64,000 bases of DNA from Strigamia acuminata (Eukaryota > Arthropoda > Chilopoda > Geophilomorpha > Linotaeniidae). Below the pieces are notes generated by a model. That model worked only from the letters and a program-made list of their open reading frames with translations, ran no database searches and was not told where the DNA came from. The stretch is taken from positions 7,316,001-7,380,000 of the forward strand of contig OX442316.1 of the NCBI GenBank assembly GCA_949358305.1. The letters run 5' to 3'. Positions 46,769 through 58,011 of this stretch are shown one piece after another. Every line of letters begins with the position of its first letter. Within the stretch, counting starts at the first letter, position 1. The position numbers were made by a program, and so were the translations under genes.

Positions 46769-48577
46769 TTATTTTTTAAAAACCTTAATGAAATAATATA
46801 AAGCAACCTCAATAAATTCAGCTACGTTTAAAGCACAAAAACCCAAAAAAAATCCAAGATTTCCACCAAGATCACTTACACATGCAGCGAAATCGTAATA
46901 AAATCTCTCGGTTATTTTTTCGTAGGTATCATCAGAAAAATATAATTTCACGATTATCTCGGATTCATCATAAAGTCGGGTCACAACATCTGTTGTCATT
47001 GTGTACGTTATGTCATTGCATCTTGGAGGGCATTTACATTTGGACACATTGAATTTATTGTATACATTACTGTGTTCAAGATAGAGGTTAGCTGTTTGGC
47101 GATTCCATCTACAATCTTTTAGTGTCGTATTCTTCACGTATGGCATTCTAAAAATACGTATCAAATATTTTCTTTGATGTTGATTTTTAAGCGTTATTAC
47201 AATTTGACTTAGTACCTGCATTCTTTTGACATTTGTTTTTCAATACATTCATTGATACAATCAGTTACAAAATCCTCATCTCTGCAACGATATTGTTTAC
47301 GATGTTGTAAATGATACTGAAAATCAGAAATTAGTAGTTGAATAGAAGTAAATCAAAATTTCACAGAGGGTTGTTTATTTTTAAGTACTGCTCTTCTCTC
47401 TACCACACACATTTCTGATGTATACCTCTTTTCGGTGCAATTGTATGTGAGTTTCAAACCCATGAAATATTTCTAGCATGTCAAAATACATAAAATGACT
47501 CCGATTTGGAGTTAGTTCGTAGTAAGTCGACAGCTGTGAAAAGCAGATTATTCTGTTGTTGCAATTATTTTCAAGAAAGGCAAGATTTACCATGAGTCCA
47601 ATTTTTGGCGTTTGCAGACTTTTTTGGATAATTTCTTTTTCTGTTTTGTTTTTGCTTTTATTGAAGTCAGTTTTTAACTCGTTCAAGACATCGCGGTGAT
47701 GTGTATTATGGGAACGTATTTTCTTATACGTGAATGGCCCTTTATATTCATCATTGCTAGCTGCAGAAATATATGTAGAAATTTATAACACCACTACACC
47801 ATCTAATTTTTTTTTCAGTACAGGATTAAGAATTATTACCTGTATCTAATCCCAGGCAACTTCCCCAAAAAGTATAAAGTTTCGTATGATTGACAGCCAT
47901 TTCTTTTCCCAAATCTTCACATTTGTCCTGTGCATTTTCACACTTTACGTATAACCAACAAAAAAGCTTATTACGAACATAGATTGATTCAAAAAAATAA
48001 TTGAAAGAGAATATTCTGTTTTATTTACCGATGTGTAGACTTTGATGTTACTGGTGTCGAGTTTGTGTATATCTATCATGTGGCGAAGTTTTATGAGTGA
48101 CGTTAAAGGAGTGAAAGGCGGCAATAGCTTCATTGCTTTTTTTTCGAATGGCTCGTCTGTCATACAGATAAGTGTGTTATCTGGGCATCTACCGGTACTT
48201 ATTTTCACTTTGTAGAATGCGCTTTGCATTTGGCGCATCACACCGTCACATAGGTATATTGCAGGAAAAGCCACTGAAGAATTGCGGATAATATCGGTTT
48301 GTTTGTGAACAGGATTGGATAAATACAAAGTAACAATTATGTACGATTGCATTCCACAAAGACTTGCCAAAACAAGTAATATGAGCAACCATGCGAGTCG
48401 AGCAACAGTGTTGTAGTTATGAAAAAATATTTTCTCCACTCCGATTATACTTATTTGTGGCAGTATTAAAATTTTCTTCTTATTACCTTGGTAAATTAAT
48501 TTCGTATTTTTAGTTGATAGTGTCCGGGAATTAGGAATTCAGTAATGATTGTAAGGCAGAAGTTTAATCGTTGCCAT
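46769..48577 (-). pseudogene. DEG/ENaC channel copy D: nonsense codon at Trp13
   Basis: The family start ATG at 48577 reads MATIKLLPYNHY and then TGA (48539-48541), where all relatives except A/B have Trp in YNHYWIPNSR; TGG to TGA is one change. The frame continues unbroken for the rest of exon 1 (IISIIGVEKIFFHNYNTVARLAW-like region, TM1, YLSNPVHKQTDIIRNSSVAFPAIYLCDG). There is no ATG between the stop and TM1. The later exons are intact: about 47860-47945, 47595-47760, 47425-47535, 47220-47320, and exon 6 46769-47155 with MPYVKNTTLKDCRW, CKCPPRC and SDLGGNLGFFLGFCALNVAEF. It is probably a recently inactivated gene of the beta subtype, closest to G. The usual CPG after FPAI is CDG here. Confidence 0.85.
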
Positions 48578-49109
48578 GTTCTAGCTAAGTATTAATGAAT
48601 TGACTTGCCACCGTCGGATCAGGTATAATATTACCTGGCTTATTAATTGGCAGTTTTACTTACTTGCAGAGGCTATCAATTATTTATCTATTTTAATGAG
48701 CTGTTTACGCCAACACGTATTTCCGATCTGCCTACCATTTTATTAAATTCACATTACCGGTTGTTAGATTTTGATAATAAATGATAACTGGTTTCACTGC
48801 ACAATCAATCGTGGTATTTATTTGCACTGGGCTCGATTATACTTGTGTGTTCTGAACACTAATTTAGTAAAGCTTTAAACTCGTTCGTTACAAGGTTTGA
48901 AACAGCTTGTTTACATGTTTTTCGTATCTAAACTTAATGTGTATTGTTATATCGACACGCTACATTGTATTATTTCATTCGCACGCATTCACTAATTGAT
49001 TTGATTAACTTTTATGCAAACTAATTTAGGTTATAATTGATTCACAATGCAACACCGGTAAGTTGATTAATGTATGAGGCGTGTCGTAATCGATTTAGTT
49101 ATTTTTATT

Positions 49110-49255
49110 CGCTTTTATGGGAAATTTTTCAAGTCTTAAAAATTGAGAAATTATCCATACAAGTCTTAAAAATTGAAAAATTATTAATACAAGTCTTAAA
49201 AATTGAAAAATTATCAATACAAGTCTTAAAAATTGAGAAATTATCAATACATGTG
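49110..49255. repeat. 30-bp tandem repeat, about four copies
   Basis: The unit AAGTCTTAAAAATTGA(G/A)AAATTATC(C/A)ATAC is repeated from about 49130 to 49250. A single related copy lies upstream of gene G (about 57869-57900, AAATTTAGAAATTATCAATACAA), so it is an expansion of ancestral flanking DNA. Confidence 0.75.
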
Positions 49256-49298
49256 AAAAGTAAGTTGATAAAGCTAAAAAAAAATTTAAAAAGCCTTA

Positions 49299-49716
49299 TT
49301 AAGGCTTTTTACTTACCGTCGGGTGGCGCCACTACGCGCATGCGCGTAGCGCAAATGAGGGGCAAAAACCAAAACAAGACAATAGAAACAGATCAAAATT
49401 CTATTTATTAATTTATTTTTTCGACATTTTAATAAAGATTTTTTCCAGTTACTTCGGAAAACCGATGTTGCATTCATTTTAACTTTAATTGTAATTTTTG
49501 TTTTTTTTGATTTTTTTTTTTTTTTTTTTTTTATAAATGAATGCAACATCGGTTTTTCGAAGTAACTGGAAACATTTTTTTTTTAAATGTCGTAAAAATA
49601 AATTACTAAATAGAATTTTGATCTGTTTCTATTGTCTTGTTTTGGTTTTTGCTTCTCATTTGCGCTACGCGCATGCGCGTAGTGGCGCCACCCGACGGTA
49701 AGTAAAAAGCCTTATT
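49299..49716. mobile_element. Fold-back element, about 418 bp, with about 190-bp inverted arms
   Basis: The left arm starts AAGGCTTTTTACTTACCGTC at 49301 and the right arm ends with its complement at about 49715. Shared blocks include GGGTGGCGCCACTACGCGCATGCGCG, ATAGAAACAGATCAAAATTCTATTT and CCGATGTTGCATTCATTT (all present inverted). The centre is a T-rich run at about 49500-49535. Each arm carries the CpG-rich palindrome TACGCGCATGCGCGTA. No protein is encoded. It sits at the join between copy D upstream sequence and a duplication scar. Confidence 0.85.
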
Positions 49717-49831
49717 GTAAAATCGACCAAATCGAAAAAATTTCGGGGCCTTCAGATCTCGTCTCGGGACCTTCAGATCTCGTCTCAGAAAACGGTGACG
49801 TGAAAATGGCCGAGATGCTGGAAGTATAGTG

Positions 49832-49856
49832 AAAATGTAGTTGCCATGTTCTTGCT
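49832..49856 (-). pseudogene. First codons of a B-like DEG/ENaC gene (duplication scar)
   Basis: GTGAAAATGTAGTTGCCATG at about 49831-49850 equals the start of copy B exon 1 (MATTFS), and the following DNA equals the B upstream region. The exon breaks off after about six codons, so this is a duplication breakpoint inside exon 1. It cannot be expressed. Confidence 0.75.
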
Positions 49857-50425
49857 TTGGCAGAAGGTAGCTGGAAAAAAGAATAATGTAACGGGCGGTT
49901 GAGTCTCTTTGCTTAAAGACTATAAAACTTTTTACTACTTGATCTCTTTCTTCTGCTCCGGGTATTTATTATCCGTATAATACGTATAGTACATTTAATG
50001 TCTGTTTACTTCCAATGTTTAATGTGCCATGTTTCACCACGTTGTTTATTAATATTTTAATGGCGTGTCAACATAGTGCACATACAATAAATTCTTATTG
50101 ATTTTTCTACATAATTTCCGTAAATTCCGTAAATTCCGTAACTTAGTTCAATATATGTGCATTTTTATTGATGGATAATTCTAGATAAATTTGTGATGTA
50201 ATAATAAAAATTTAGTTTATTTGTTTCAAAATGTTATTTTGTGTAATAACGAATAACGTTAACAAATCTAAGGCGCGCATTAATGTTATAAGAAACTTTA
50301 TCTGTAAAGTGTTTCTAATGAAAATGCTGGGTTCTGGGCGATATAAAAGAATTGTGCGTAAAAAGTAAGGGACTAAGGGACTTAATATACGACAGTTCAG
50401 TTTTCACGGAAATTAATTACAAGCA

Positions 50426-52799
50426 TTAATCTTGAATTGTTTTTTTAAAAATTTTATGGATGTAATGCAAAATAATTTCTATGAGTTCAGCTACAGTTAA
50501 ACAACAAAAACCTAAGAAAAATCCAAGATTTCCTCCAAAATCACTTAGACATGCGGCGAAATCGTAGCAAAATTTTTCAGTGATTATATCGTAAGTGTTA
50601 TCGGAAAAATAAAATTTGATGATCATTTCAGAGTCGTCGTAAAGCTTAGTAATGACATCTGTACCCATTGTATATATTATTTCATTGCACTTTGGAGGGC
50701 AATTGCAGGCGGACAAATTGAATGTGCTGTAGACATTGTTATGTTCAAGGTAGAGTCGAACAGCATGGAAATTCCATTTACAGCTTTCCAATGATTTGTT
50801 GCGTACATAGGGCATTCTAAGAAAGTAAAAAATGCCACAATAACGGGTACAATGTAAATGTTATGCACTTTACCTGCAATCTGCAGACAATTGTTTTTCA
50901 AAACAATTGTTGTAACAGTCAATTACAAAGTTTTCATCCTCGCAAGGATATTGTTTTCGGCGACGTAGATCAAACTAAAAGTATGATTTTCAGAATAAGT
51001 GTGAAATGCTATAGTATAGACGGTTGGATTGGATTATATTCTAATAGAACGAAAATTATTAAATTGTCTAGATTAGGGGTTCTCAAACTTTTTAGCATTG
51101 CAACCCATTTTTAAGAAAGGTGATCTTCCGCGCCTCACTTCATCATTCGTGCATTACATTTTTTCAAAATGAACTACGACATACAGTAGGTTATTACTAC
51201 TTTTCCATCCTACAAAATTCATCACAGCTACAAACTTCTACTTTTAAAAGTTATTTCTGGTTTTTGTAGAATTTATGTGGTTTTTGTAGAATTTATGTGG
51301 TTTTTGTAGAATTTATGTAGTTTTTGTAGAATTTATGTGGTTTTTGTAGAATTTATGTGGTTTTTGTAGAATTTATGTGGTTTTTGTAGAATTTATGTGG
51401 TTTTTGTAGAATTTATGTACAGTAGTTTTTGTAGAATTTATGTGTTTTTTGTAGGATTTGAGATATTTAGAGATTTTAGAGGATTTTGTAGCTTTTGCTA
51501 GTCTGCGGTGTATTGCAACCAACTAAAGGCAGTAAGTTGGAATTGGAATTGGCAAAAATTGAATTAAAAAAATTTGGAAACGAAAATTTTGGGCGACAAA
51601 GTGATTGAACACCGTTGCGCCCCACCAAAAATCAGCTCGCCCCACAGTTTGAGAAACGCTGGTCTAGATTAACACCTCTTTTCGGTGCAATTGTATATGC
51701 GTTTCAAACCCTTGAAGAACTTCTAGCGATTCAAAATACATGAAGTGATACCGATTTGTATTTAGCTCGTGGTAAGTCGATACCTGCAACACGTATTTTA
51801 ACTTTAGAATGGATGTTAATATAATATGTTATACGAAAAGGTTCACCAATAGTCCAATTGTTGTACGCGCAAGACTTTTTTTGATCTCTTCTTTTTTTGT
51901 TTGATTAATACTATTTCCTAATTCCTGTTTTAGGTCGAAATAAACTTGTTTATCGAACCAATGATTGTATCTTATTTTAAGATTTGTAAATGGTCCTTTG
52001 TAGTCTTCATTTCGAACTGAAGCAAACACATTTTAAATTTATGTGCCATCTTATTTCTAAACTATGACGTTATACCTGTATCCAATCCCACGCAATTTCC
52101 CCAATAACTATCAATTATAGTTTTTTCAACATTTATCTTTTTACCTAAATATTCGCATTTCTCATTTGAATCTTCACACTAAGGAAGAAAATAAAAATAT
52201 GAGAAACATGAATTTAATTTTTAAAAAATATTGAAAAACACGAAACTTACAGGACTATAGACTTCAATAGCATTGCCAGTCGCAGAGAGATTCCATATTG
52301 CTTGAGTATTCACGGCATCATTAAAACGAGGAAAATAATTAAGTACTGTTCTTTCCATTGGGTCGTCTGACAAACAACTGAAAGTGTTGTTTGGGCAAGC
52401 GCCGTTTTTCATTTTGTAGAATCCGTTTTGCAGTTGACGCTCCGTACCGGGACAAATAATTATCGCCGGAAAAGCCACCGTAGAATTTCGAATGATATCG
52501 GTTTGTTTAAAAACAGGATTGGATAAATACAGAATAACAAATTTGTATAATTGCATTCCACATAGACTTGACAAAGCAACCAGTATGAGCAACCATGCGA
52601 GTCGTATAAAAATGCAGTAGTTCTTATTAAATATTCTGTTTACTCCAATTATACTTATGCCAGGTACTGCTTGAGCTTCTTTTTTTTTGCCTTTGTTAAT
52701 TTCTTTCTTATTGACAATTCCATGTTGTAGTCTCGTTGGTAATATTCGGGAATTAGGTATCCAATAGTGGTTGTACGGAAAAAATGAAGTTGTTGCCAT
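50426..52799 (-). CDS. DEG/ENaC sodium channel subunit, copy E (6 exons, intact)
   Basis: Exon 1 (about 52250-52799) is near-identical in design to C: MATTSFFPYNHYWIPNSRI, Lys-rich linker, NKNYCIFIRLAW, TM1, YLSNPVFKQTDIIRNSTVAFPAIIICPG. Ectodomain exons lie at about 52075-52180, 51845-52020, 51672-51785 and 50880-50975. Exon 6 (50426-50818) has MPYVRNKSLESCKW, CNCPPKC and SDFGGNLGFFLGFCCLTVAEL. The exon 4-5 intron is enlarged by a 588-bp hAT-like insertion. 3' and downstream DNA are duplicated from the C-B interval, so E arose by duplication of C. The HG motif is YC; the filter triplet is GFC. Confidence 0.9.
51066..51669. mobile_element. hAT-like non-autonomous element with GTCTAGAT target duplication
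   Basis: Element 51074-51661 (588 bp). The left end is TAGGGGTTCTCAAAC and the reverse complement of the right end is CAGCGTTTCTCAAAC, both typical hAT termini. The 8-bp GTCTAGAT flanks both sides (51066-51073, 51662-51669), the length expected for hAT. The paralogous intron of copy C (about 45222-45245) has a single GTCTAGAT with matching flanks, so it is the empty site. The interior includes a 20-bp minisatellite and no transposase. Confidence 0.92.
51258..51460. repeat. 20-bp minisatellite inside the hAT-like element, about ten copies
   Basis: The unit GTTTTTGTAGAATTTATGTG is repeated with almost no change, except for a short insertion near 51418 and decay at the end. Confidence 0.92.
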
Positions 52800-53194
52800 G
52801 TTGTTGTTAGATCGCTAGTTTTTGATGGCGGGATAATATTGAAGACTCTACTTGATAACTTGTTGCTACCACATTTGACACGTTATTGCTTTTGCTCGGA
52901 AAATTAATTTGAGTATGGAACGCATAAAAGTGAGGTGTTATTTTAATGAACTGTTTACTTCCGATATTTAATGACCATTTTCTTGCCTACACGTGTATTT
53001 TACACCGGATATTAGTTTTAGTTTTGTATACCGTACTCACATAAAATAGATTAATGTGCTTATGGCGTGTGAATACAAATTTATCGTAGTTTTCAGTTTG
53101 GTTGTTGCGGAACTGCGGGATTGGGTGGTTTTGTCTTGAGGTTGTGGGGTGAGCGTTTTTAAAAATAAAGTGGTACATAAATGGAAAGATTTTT

Positions 53195-53302
53195 TTTTTA
53201 AATCTTAATAAAATAATGTAAGGCAACTTCAATAAATTAAGCTACATTTCACGTACAAAAACCCAAGAAAAATCCAAGATTTCCACCAAGATCACTCAAA
53301 CA
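53195..53302 (-). pseudogene. Orphan exon 6 fragment of a DEG/ENaC gene
   Basis: Homologous to the 3' end of exon 6 of the beta subtype (pore/TM2 region: the complement of AAGAAAAATCCAAGATTTCC, i.e. NLGFFLG, and ...VAELIEVALHYF-like). It stops abruptly at about 53302, where the exon should continue to CPPKC. The frame is degraded. It is a remnant of a tenth copy or of the 3' flank carried with a duplication. Confidence 0.75.
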
Positions 53303-53734
53303 CTAAGCGATTTTGTCCTTTTAGGTTTTACAACGATTCACGTGCGCGTTGAAATAATGGCACGCGTGAAATCGAACACTTTAACAGAACTTTCCAGATA
53401 ACACTAAAACAATCGCTACATCAAAAATAATCTATTTATGTAGTAACACATTTATCACATAGGGGCATTAAAAGTTATAATTTATGCGGCATTGTTGAAA
53501 ACGAATAAATCATCTCTTAAATAGGAAAAGGTATTATTGTGCATTTTTGTGTAACTTTTGCAATGACTACGATTGGCAGGATGTTCACAGTTACAATAAT
53601 TATTGCTAAACTACTTTCATAATAGATGTGAATGATAATAGAGATCACATTTTTAATCTTAATGGTTTTTGGTTTTCCTAGTTCTACGAAAGAGTACGAG
53701 ACTTTTCGTAAACGCGGTTCAGTTTTTACTGAAA
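53303..53734. other. Unassigned spacer between the orphan exon and copy F
   Basis: Not clearly alignable to the other intergenic spacers. No coding homology was seen. Confidence 0.35.
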
Positions 53735-55466
53735 TTAATTGCATGGATTAACTTTGTATGGTTTTTTTAAAATCTTAAAGAAGTAATGCAAAATAATTTC
53801 TATGAGTTCAGCTACAGTTAAACTACAAAAACCTAAGAAAAAGCCAAGATTTCCTCCAAAATCACTTAGGCATGCGGCGAAATCGTAGTAAAATCTTTCA
53901 GTGGTTCTGTCGTAAGTGTTATCAGAAAAATAAAATTTGATGATTACTTCTGAGTCGTCGTAAAGCTTAGTAATGACATCTGTGCTCATTGTGTATATTA
54001 TTTCATTGCATTTTGGAGGGCAATTGCAGTCGGAGAAATTGAATTTGTTGTATACATTGCTATGTTTAAGGTAGAGATGAATGGTATCTAAATTCCATTT
54101 ACACAGTTCCAACGATAGGTTGCGCACATATGGCATTCTGTGAAAGTAAAACGTATAAGTGCTGTCATAATTGAAACAATGTAAGTGAAGCACTTCACCT
54201 GCAATTTGTAGACAATTTTTTTTCAAAACAATTGTTGTAGCAGTCAATTACGAAGTTCTCATCCTCACAAAGAAATTGTTTTCGACGACGTAGATCAAAC
54301 TAAAAATATGCTTTTATAGGTGAACATTGAATTGTCTGGATAAACAAACCTCTTTTCGGTGCAATTGTATATGCGTTTCAAACCCTTGAATAACTTCTAA
54401 CGTTTCAAAATACAAGAAGTGATACCGATTTGTATTTAGCTCGTGGTAGGTCGATACCTGCAACAACGTATTTTAACGAAAGGATTGTTAATATAATTTA
54501 TTGTACGAAAAGGTTCACCAATAGTCCAATTGATGTGCGCGCAAGACTTTTTTTTATCTCTTCTTTTTCTGTTTCGGTAGTACCGGTACTATCGTTTAAT
54601 TTCTGTTTTAGATGGTTATGAATTGCGTTGATTAACCGATTCTTGGATTTTATTTTAATATTTGTAAATGGTCCTTTATAGTCTTCATTTCGAACTGAAG
54701 CAAACACTTTGTAAATTAATATGCAATCTATTTTGAAACGATGACGTATACCTGTATCCAATGCCGTGCAATTTCCCCAGAAACTATCAATTTGAGTTTT
54801 TTTAACATTCATCTTCTTACCTAAATATTCACATTTTTCATTTGAATCTTCACACTATAAAGGAAACAAATATTATATGAATAATTTAAAAATATGTATA
54901 TTGACAAATGCGAAACTTACAGAAGTGTAAACTTCAACATTGGCAGTTTCAAAGACGGTCCAAATTTTGTAAACAGTGTCACTATTATTGAAAGGTGGAA
55001 AATTTTTTAGTGCGGTCTTTTCAATTGGGTCTTCCGACAAACACTCCAAAGTGTTGCCTGGGCATGCACTGTTTTTTATTTTATAGAATCCGGATTGTAG
55101 TTGACGCGCCATACCGGGGCAAATGATTATTGCCGGAAAAGCCACCGTGGCATTTCGAATAATATCGGTTTGTTTAAGAACAGGATTGGATAAATACAGA
55201 ACAAGAAATTTGTGTAATTGCACTCCACATAGACTTGACAAAGCAACCAGTATAAGTAACCATGCGAGTCGTATAAAAATGCAGTAGTTCTTATTAAATA
55301 GTCTGTTTACTCCAATTATACTTATGCCTGGTACTGCTTGAGTTTCTTTTTTTTTGCCTTTGTTAATTTCTTTCTTATTGACAATTTCATGTTGTAGTCT
55401 CGTTGGTAATATTCGGGAATTAGGTATCCAATAGTGGTTATATGGAAAATGTGAAGTTGTTGCCAT
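53735..55466 (-). CDS. DEG/ENaC sodium channel subunit, copy F (6 exons, intact)
   Basis: Exon 1 (about 54922-55466): MATTSHFPYNHYWIPNSRI, Lys-rich linker, VNRLFNKNYCIFIRLAW, TM1, YLSNPVLKQTDIIRNATVAFPAIIICPG. Ectodomain exons at about 54755-54855, 54520-54700, 54350-54460 and 54200-54300 (CEDENFVIDCYNNC). Exon 6 (53735-54138): MPYVRNLSLELCKW, CNCPPKC, SDFGGNLGFFLGFCSLTVAELIEIILHYFFK. Alpha subtype with C and E. Asn-rich positions in exon 3 (NDSTGT) are possible glycosylation sites facing outside. The HG motif is YC. Confidence 0.9.
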
Positions 55467-55824
55467 TGTTGTTGGTTAGGTCTACAATTTAACGGTAGTT
55501 GTTCTGGCGGTATATTATATTCATTGAAGACTCTGCTCGATAACTTGTTGCTACCATGTTGAAATTTTATTGCTTTTGCTCCGAATATTAAATTTAATAT
55601 CGTACGCATAATAGTGATATATCATTTTAATGAACGGTCTACTTCCGACATTTAATGACAAGTTTTTGCGCAGCGTATATTTTATTTCACACATAAAAGA
55701 GGGTAATGTGCTTATGGCGTGACAATATAAATTTAGTTTGTTATTAGTTGGTTGTTGCGGTAGGCGTAGTTGGGTTCTTTTTAAAAATAAAGTTTAAAGT
55801 CAAGTTTTTCGGACTGGACTGAAC

Positions 55825-57620
55825 TTATTTTTTAAAAATCTTAACGAAGTAATATAAAGCAAACTCAATAATTTCAGCTACATTTAAAGAACAAAAACCC
55901 AAGAAGAATCCAAGATTGCCTCCAAGATCGCTCACACATGCAGCGAAATCGTAGAAAAATCTCTCGGTTATTTTTTCGTAGATGTCATCAGCAAAATATA
56001 ATTTGACTATTATCTCAGATTCATCATAAAGTCGAGTAACTACATCTGTTGCCATTGTGTACATTATGTCAGTGCATTTTGGAGGGCATTTACATTTGGT
56101 CACATTGAATTTGTTGTATATATTACTATGTTCAAGAAAGAGGTCAACTGTTTGTCGATTCCATTTACAATCTTTCAGTGTCGTATTCTTCACGTATGGC
56201 ATTCTAAAAATACGTATTAAATATAGTTATTTCATTTTCATTTTGAAGCGTTATTACAAATAATTTGAATTAGTACCTGCATTCTTTGGACATTTGTTTT
56301 TCAATACATTCATTGATGCAGTCAGTTACAAAATCTTCATCTCTGCAACGATATTGTTTACGATGTTGTAAATGATACTGAAAATAAAATTATTAGTTGA
56401 ATAAAAGTAAATCAAAATTCTACAGAGGATTATTTATTTTTAAGTACTGCTCTTATCTCAACCACTCATCTTTCTGATGTATACCTCTTTTCGGTGCAAT
56501 TGTATATGAGTTTCAAACCCTTGAAATATTTCTAGCATGTCAAAATACATATAATGATACAGATTTGGAGTTAGTTTGTGGGAGGTCGACAGCTGTGAAA
56601 AAGCAGATTATTCTATAGTTGTAATTAGTTTTTAAGAAACGAAAGATCTACCATTATTCCAATTTTTGCCGTTTGCAGACTATTTTGGATAATTTCTTTT
56701 TCTGTTTTGTTTTTGCTTTTGTTGAAGTCAGATTTTAACTGGGTAAAGATGTCATGGTGATATTTGTTATGGAAACGTATTTTCTTATACGTGAATGGTC
56801 CTTTATAGTCTTCATTGCTAGCTGCAGAAATATATGTACAAATTTGTAAGACCACTACATCTACTAACTTTTTTTTGGTACAGATTTATTACCTGTATCT
56901 AATCCCAAGCAACCTCCCCAAAAAGTATAAAGTTTCGTATGATTTACAGCCATTTCTTTTCCCAAATCTTCACATTTGTCCTGTGCATTTTCACACTTTA
57001 CGTATATCCAAAAAAAAGGTTTATTACGAACATAAATTGATTCAAAAAATAATTAAAAAGAAATAATGTATTTTATTTACCGATGTGTAGATTTTGAAAT
57101 TACTGATGTCGAGTCCTTTTGCATCTTGCATGTGGCGAAGTTTTATGTGTGACGTAAAAGGAGTGAAAGGCGGCAACAGCTTGAGTACTTTCTTTTCGAA
57201 TGGCTCGTTTGACGTACAAACAAAAGTCCTATCTTCGCATATATGGTCCAGTTTGTTGAATGCGGTTCGTAATTGGCGCATCATACCAGGGCAAATGTAT
57301 ACTGCAGGAAAAGCCACTGTAGAATTGCGGATAATATCGGTTTGTTTGAGAACAGGATTGGATAAATACAAAGTCACAATTTTGTATGATTGCAATCCAC
57401 AGAGACTTGCCAAAACAAGCAATATAAGCAACCATGCGATTCGAGCAAAAATGCTGTGGTTATCGGAAAATATTTTCTCTACTCCGATTATACTTATTTG
57501 TGGCAATGTTAAATTTTTCTTCTTTATACGTTGGTTAATTAATTTCGTATTTTTAGTTGATAATATCCGAGAGTTAGGAATCCAGTAATGATTGTAAGGC
57601 AGAAGTTTAATCGTTGCCAT
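55825..57620 (-). CDS. DEG/ENaC sodium channel subunit, copy G (6 exons, intact)
   Basis: Exon 1 (about 57080-57620): MATIKLLPYNHYWIPNSRI, IIGVEKIFSDNHSIFARIAW, TM1, YLSNPVLKQTDIIRNSTVAFPAVYICPG. Ectodomain exons at about 56890-57000 (CENAQDKCEDLGKEM), 56655-56820 (NEDYKGPFTY), 56485-56590, 56280-56380. Exon 6 (55825-56205): MPYVKNTTLKDCKW, CKCPPKC, SDLGGNLGFFLGFCSLNVAEIIEFALYYF. Beta subtype. The gating motif is HS instead of HG, an intermediate state. Closest to the nonsense copy D, with which it also shares upstream DNA. Confidence 0.9.
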
Positions 57621-58011
57621 TTTTTAGCTAAGTGTTAATAAATTGAACTACGACCGCCTGATGAGGAATAATATTACCTGGCTTATTGGTAGTTTTACTT
57701 ACTTGCTGGTGGTATCGATTATTTATCTATTTTAATGAGCAGTTTACGTTCTACGTCTACTTCCGATCTGCCTACCACTTTTGTTACTTTCACATCAAGT
57801 TGATTAATATGTGTGAGGCGTGTCATTATCGGTTTAGTTATTATTACATGCTTTCATAGGAAATTTTTCAAGTTGTAAAAATTTAGAAATTATCAATACA
57901 AGGCTTAGTTAAACGGTTAAAATAAATTTGTATACATCATCATGTGAGCTTGTGCGGTGAGTCTTTTTAAAAATAAAGTTGAACATTAAAAGGTTTGACA
58001 GTGGACAGAAA

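Noticed and set aside
47945-48439. Copy D starting at 48439
   Set aside because: The codon is GTG (Val in GVEK), not ATG; the family start is at 48577 and the frame in between has a nonsense codon.
57094-57588. Plus-strand frame of 164 aa (and similar at 61845-62336)
   Set aside because: Antisense shadows of channel exon 1, recurring because the sense sequence is conserved.
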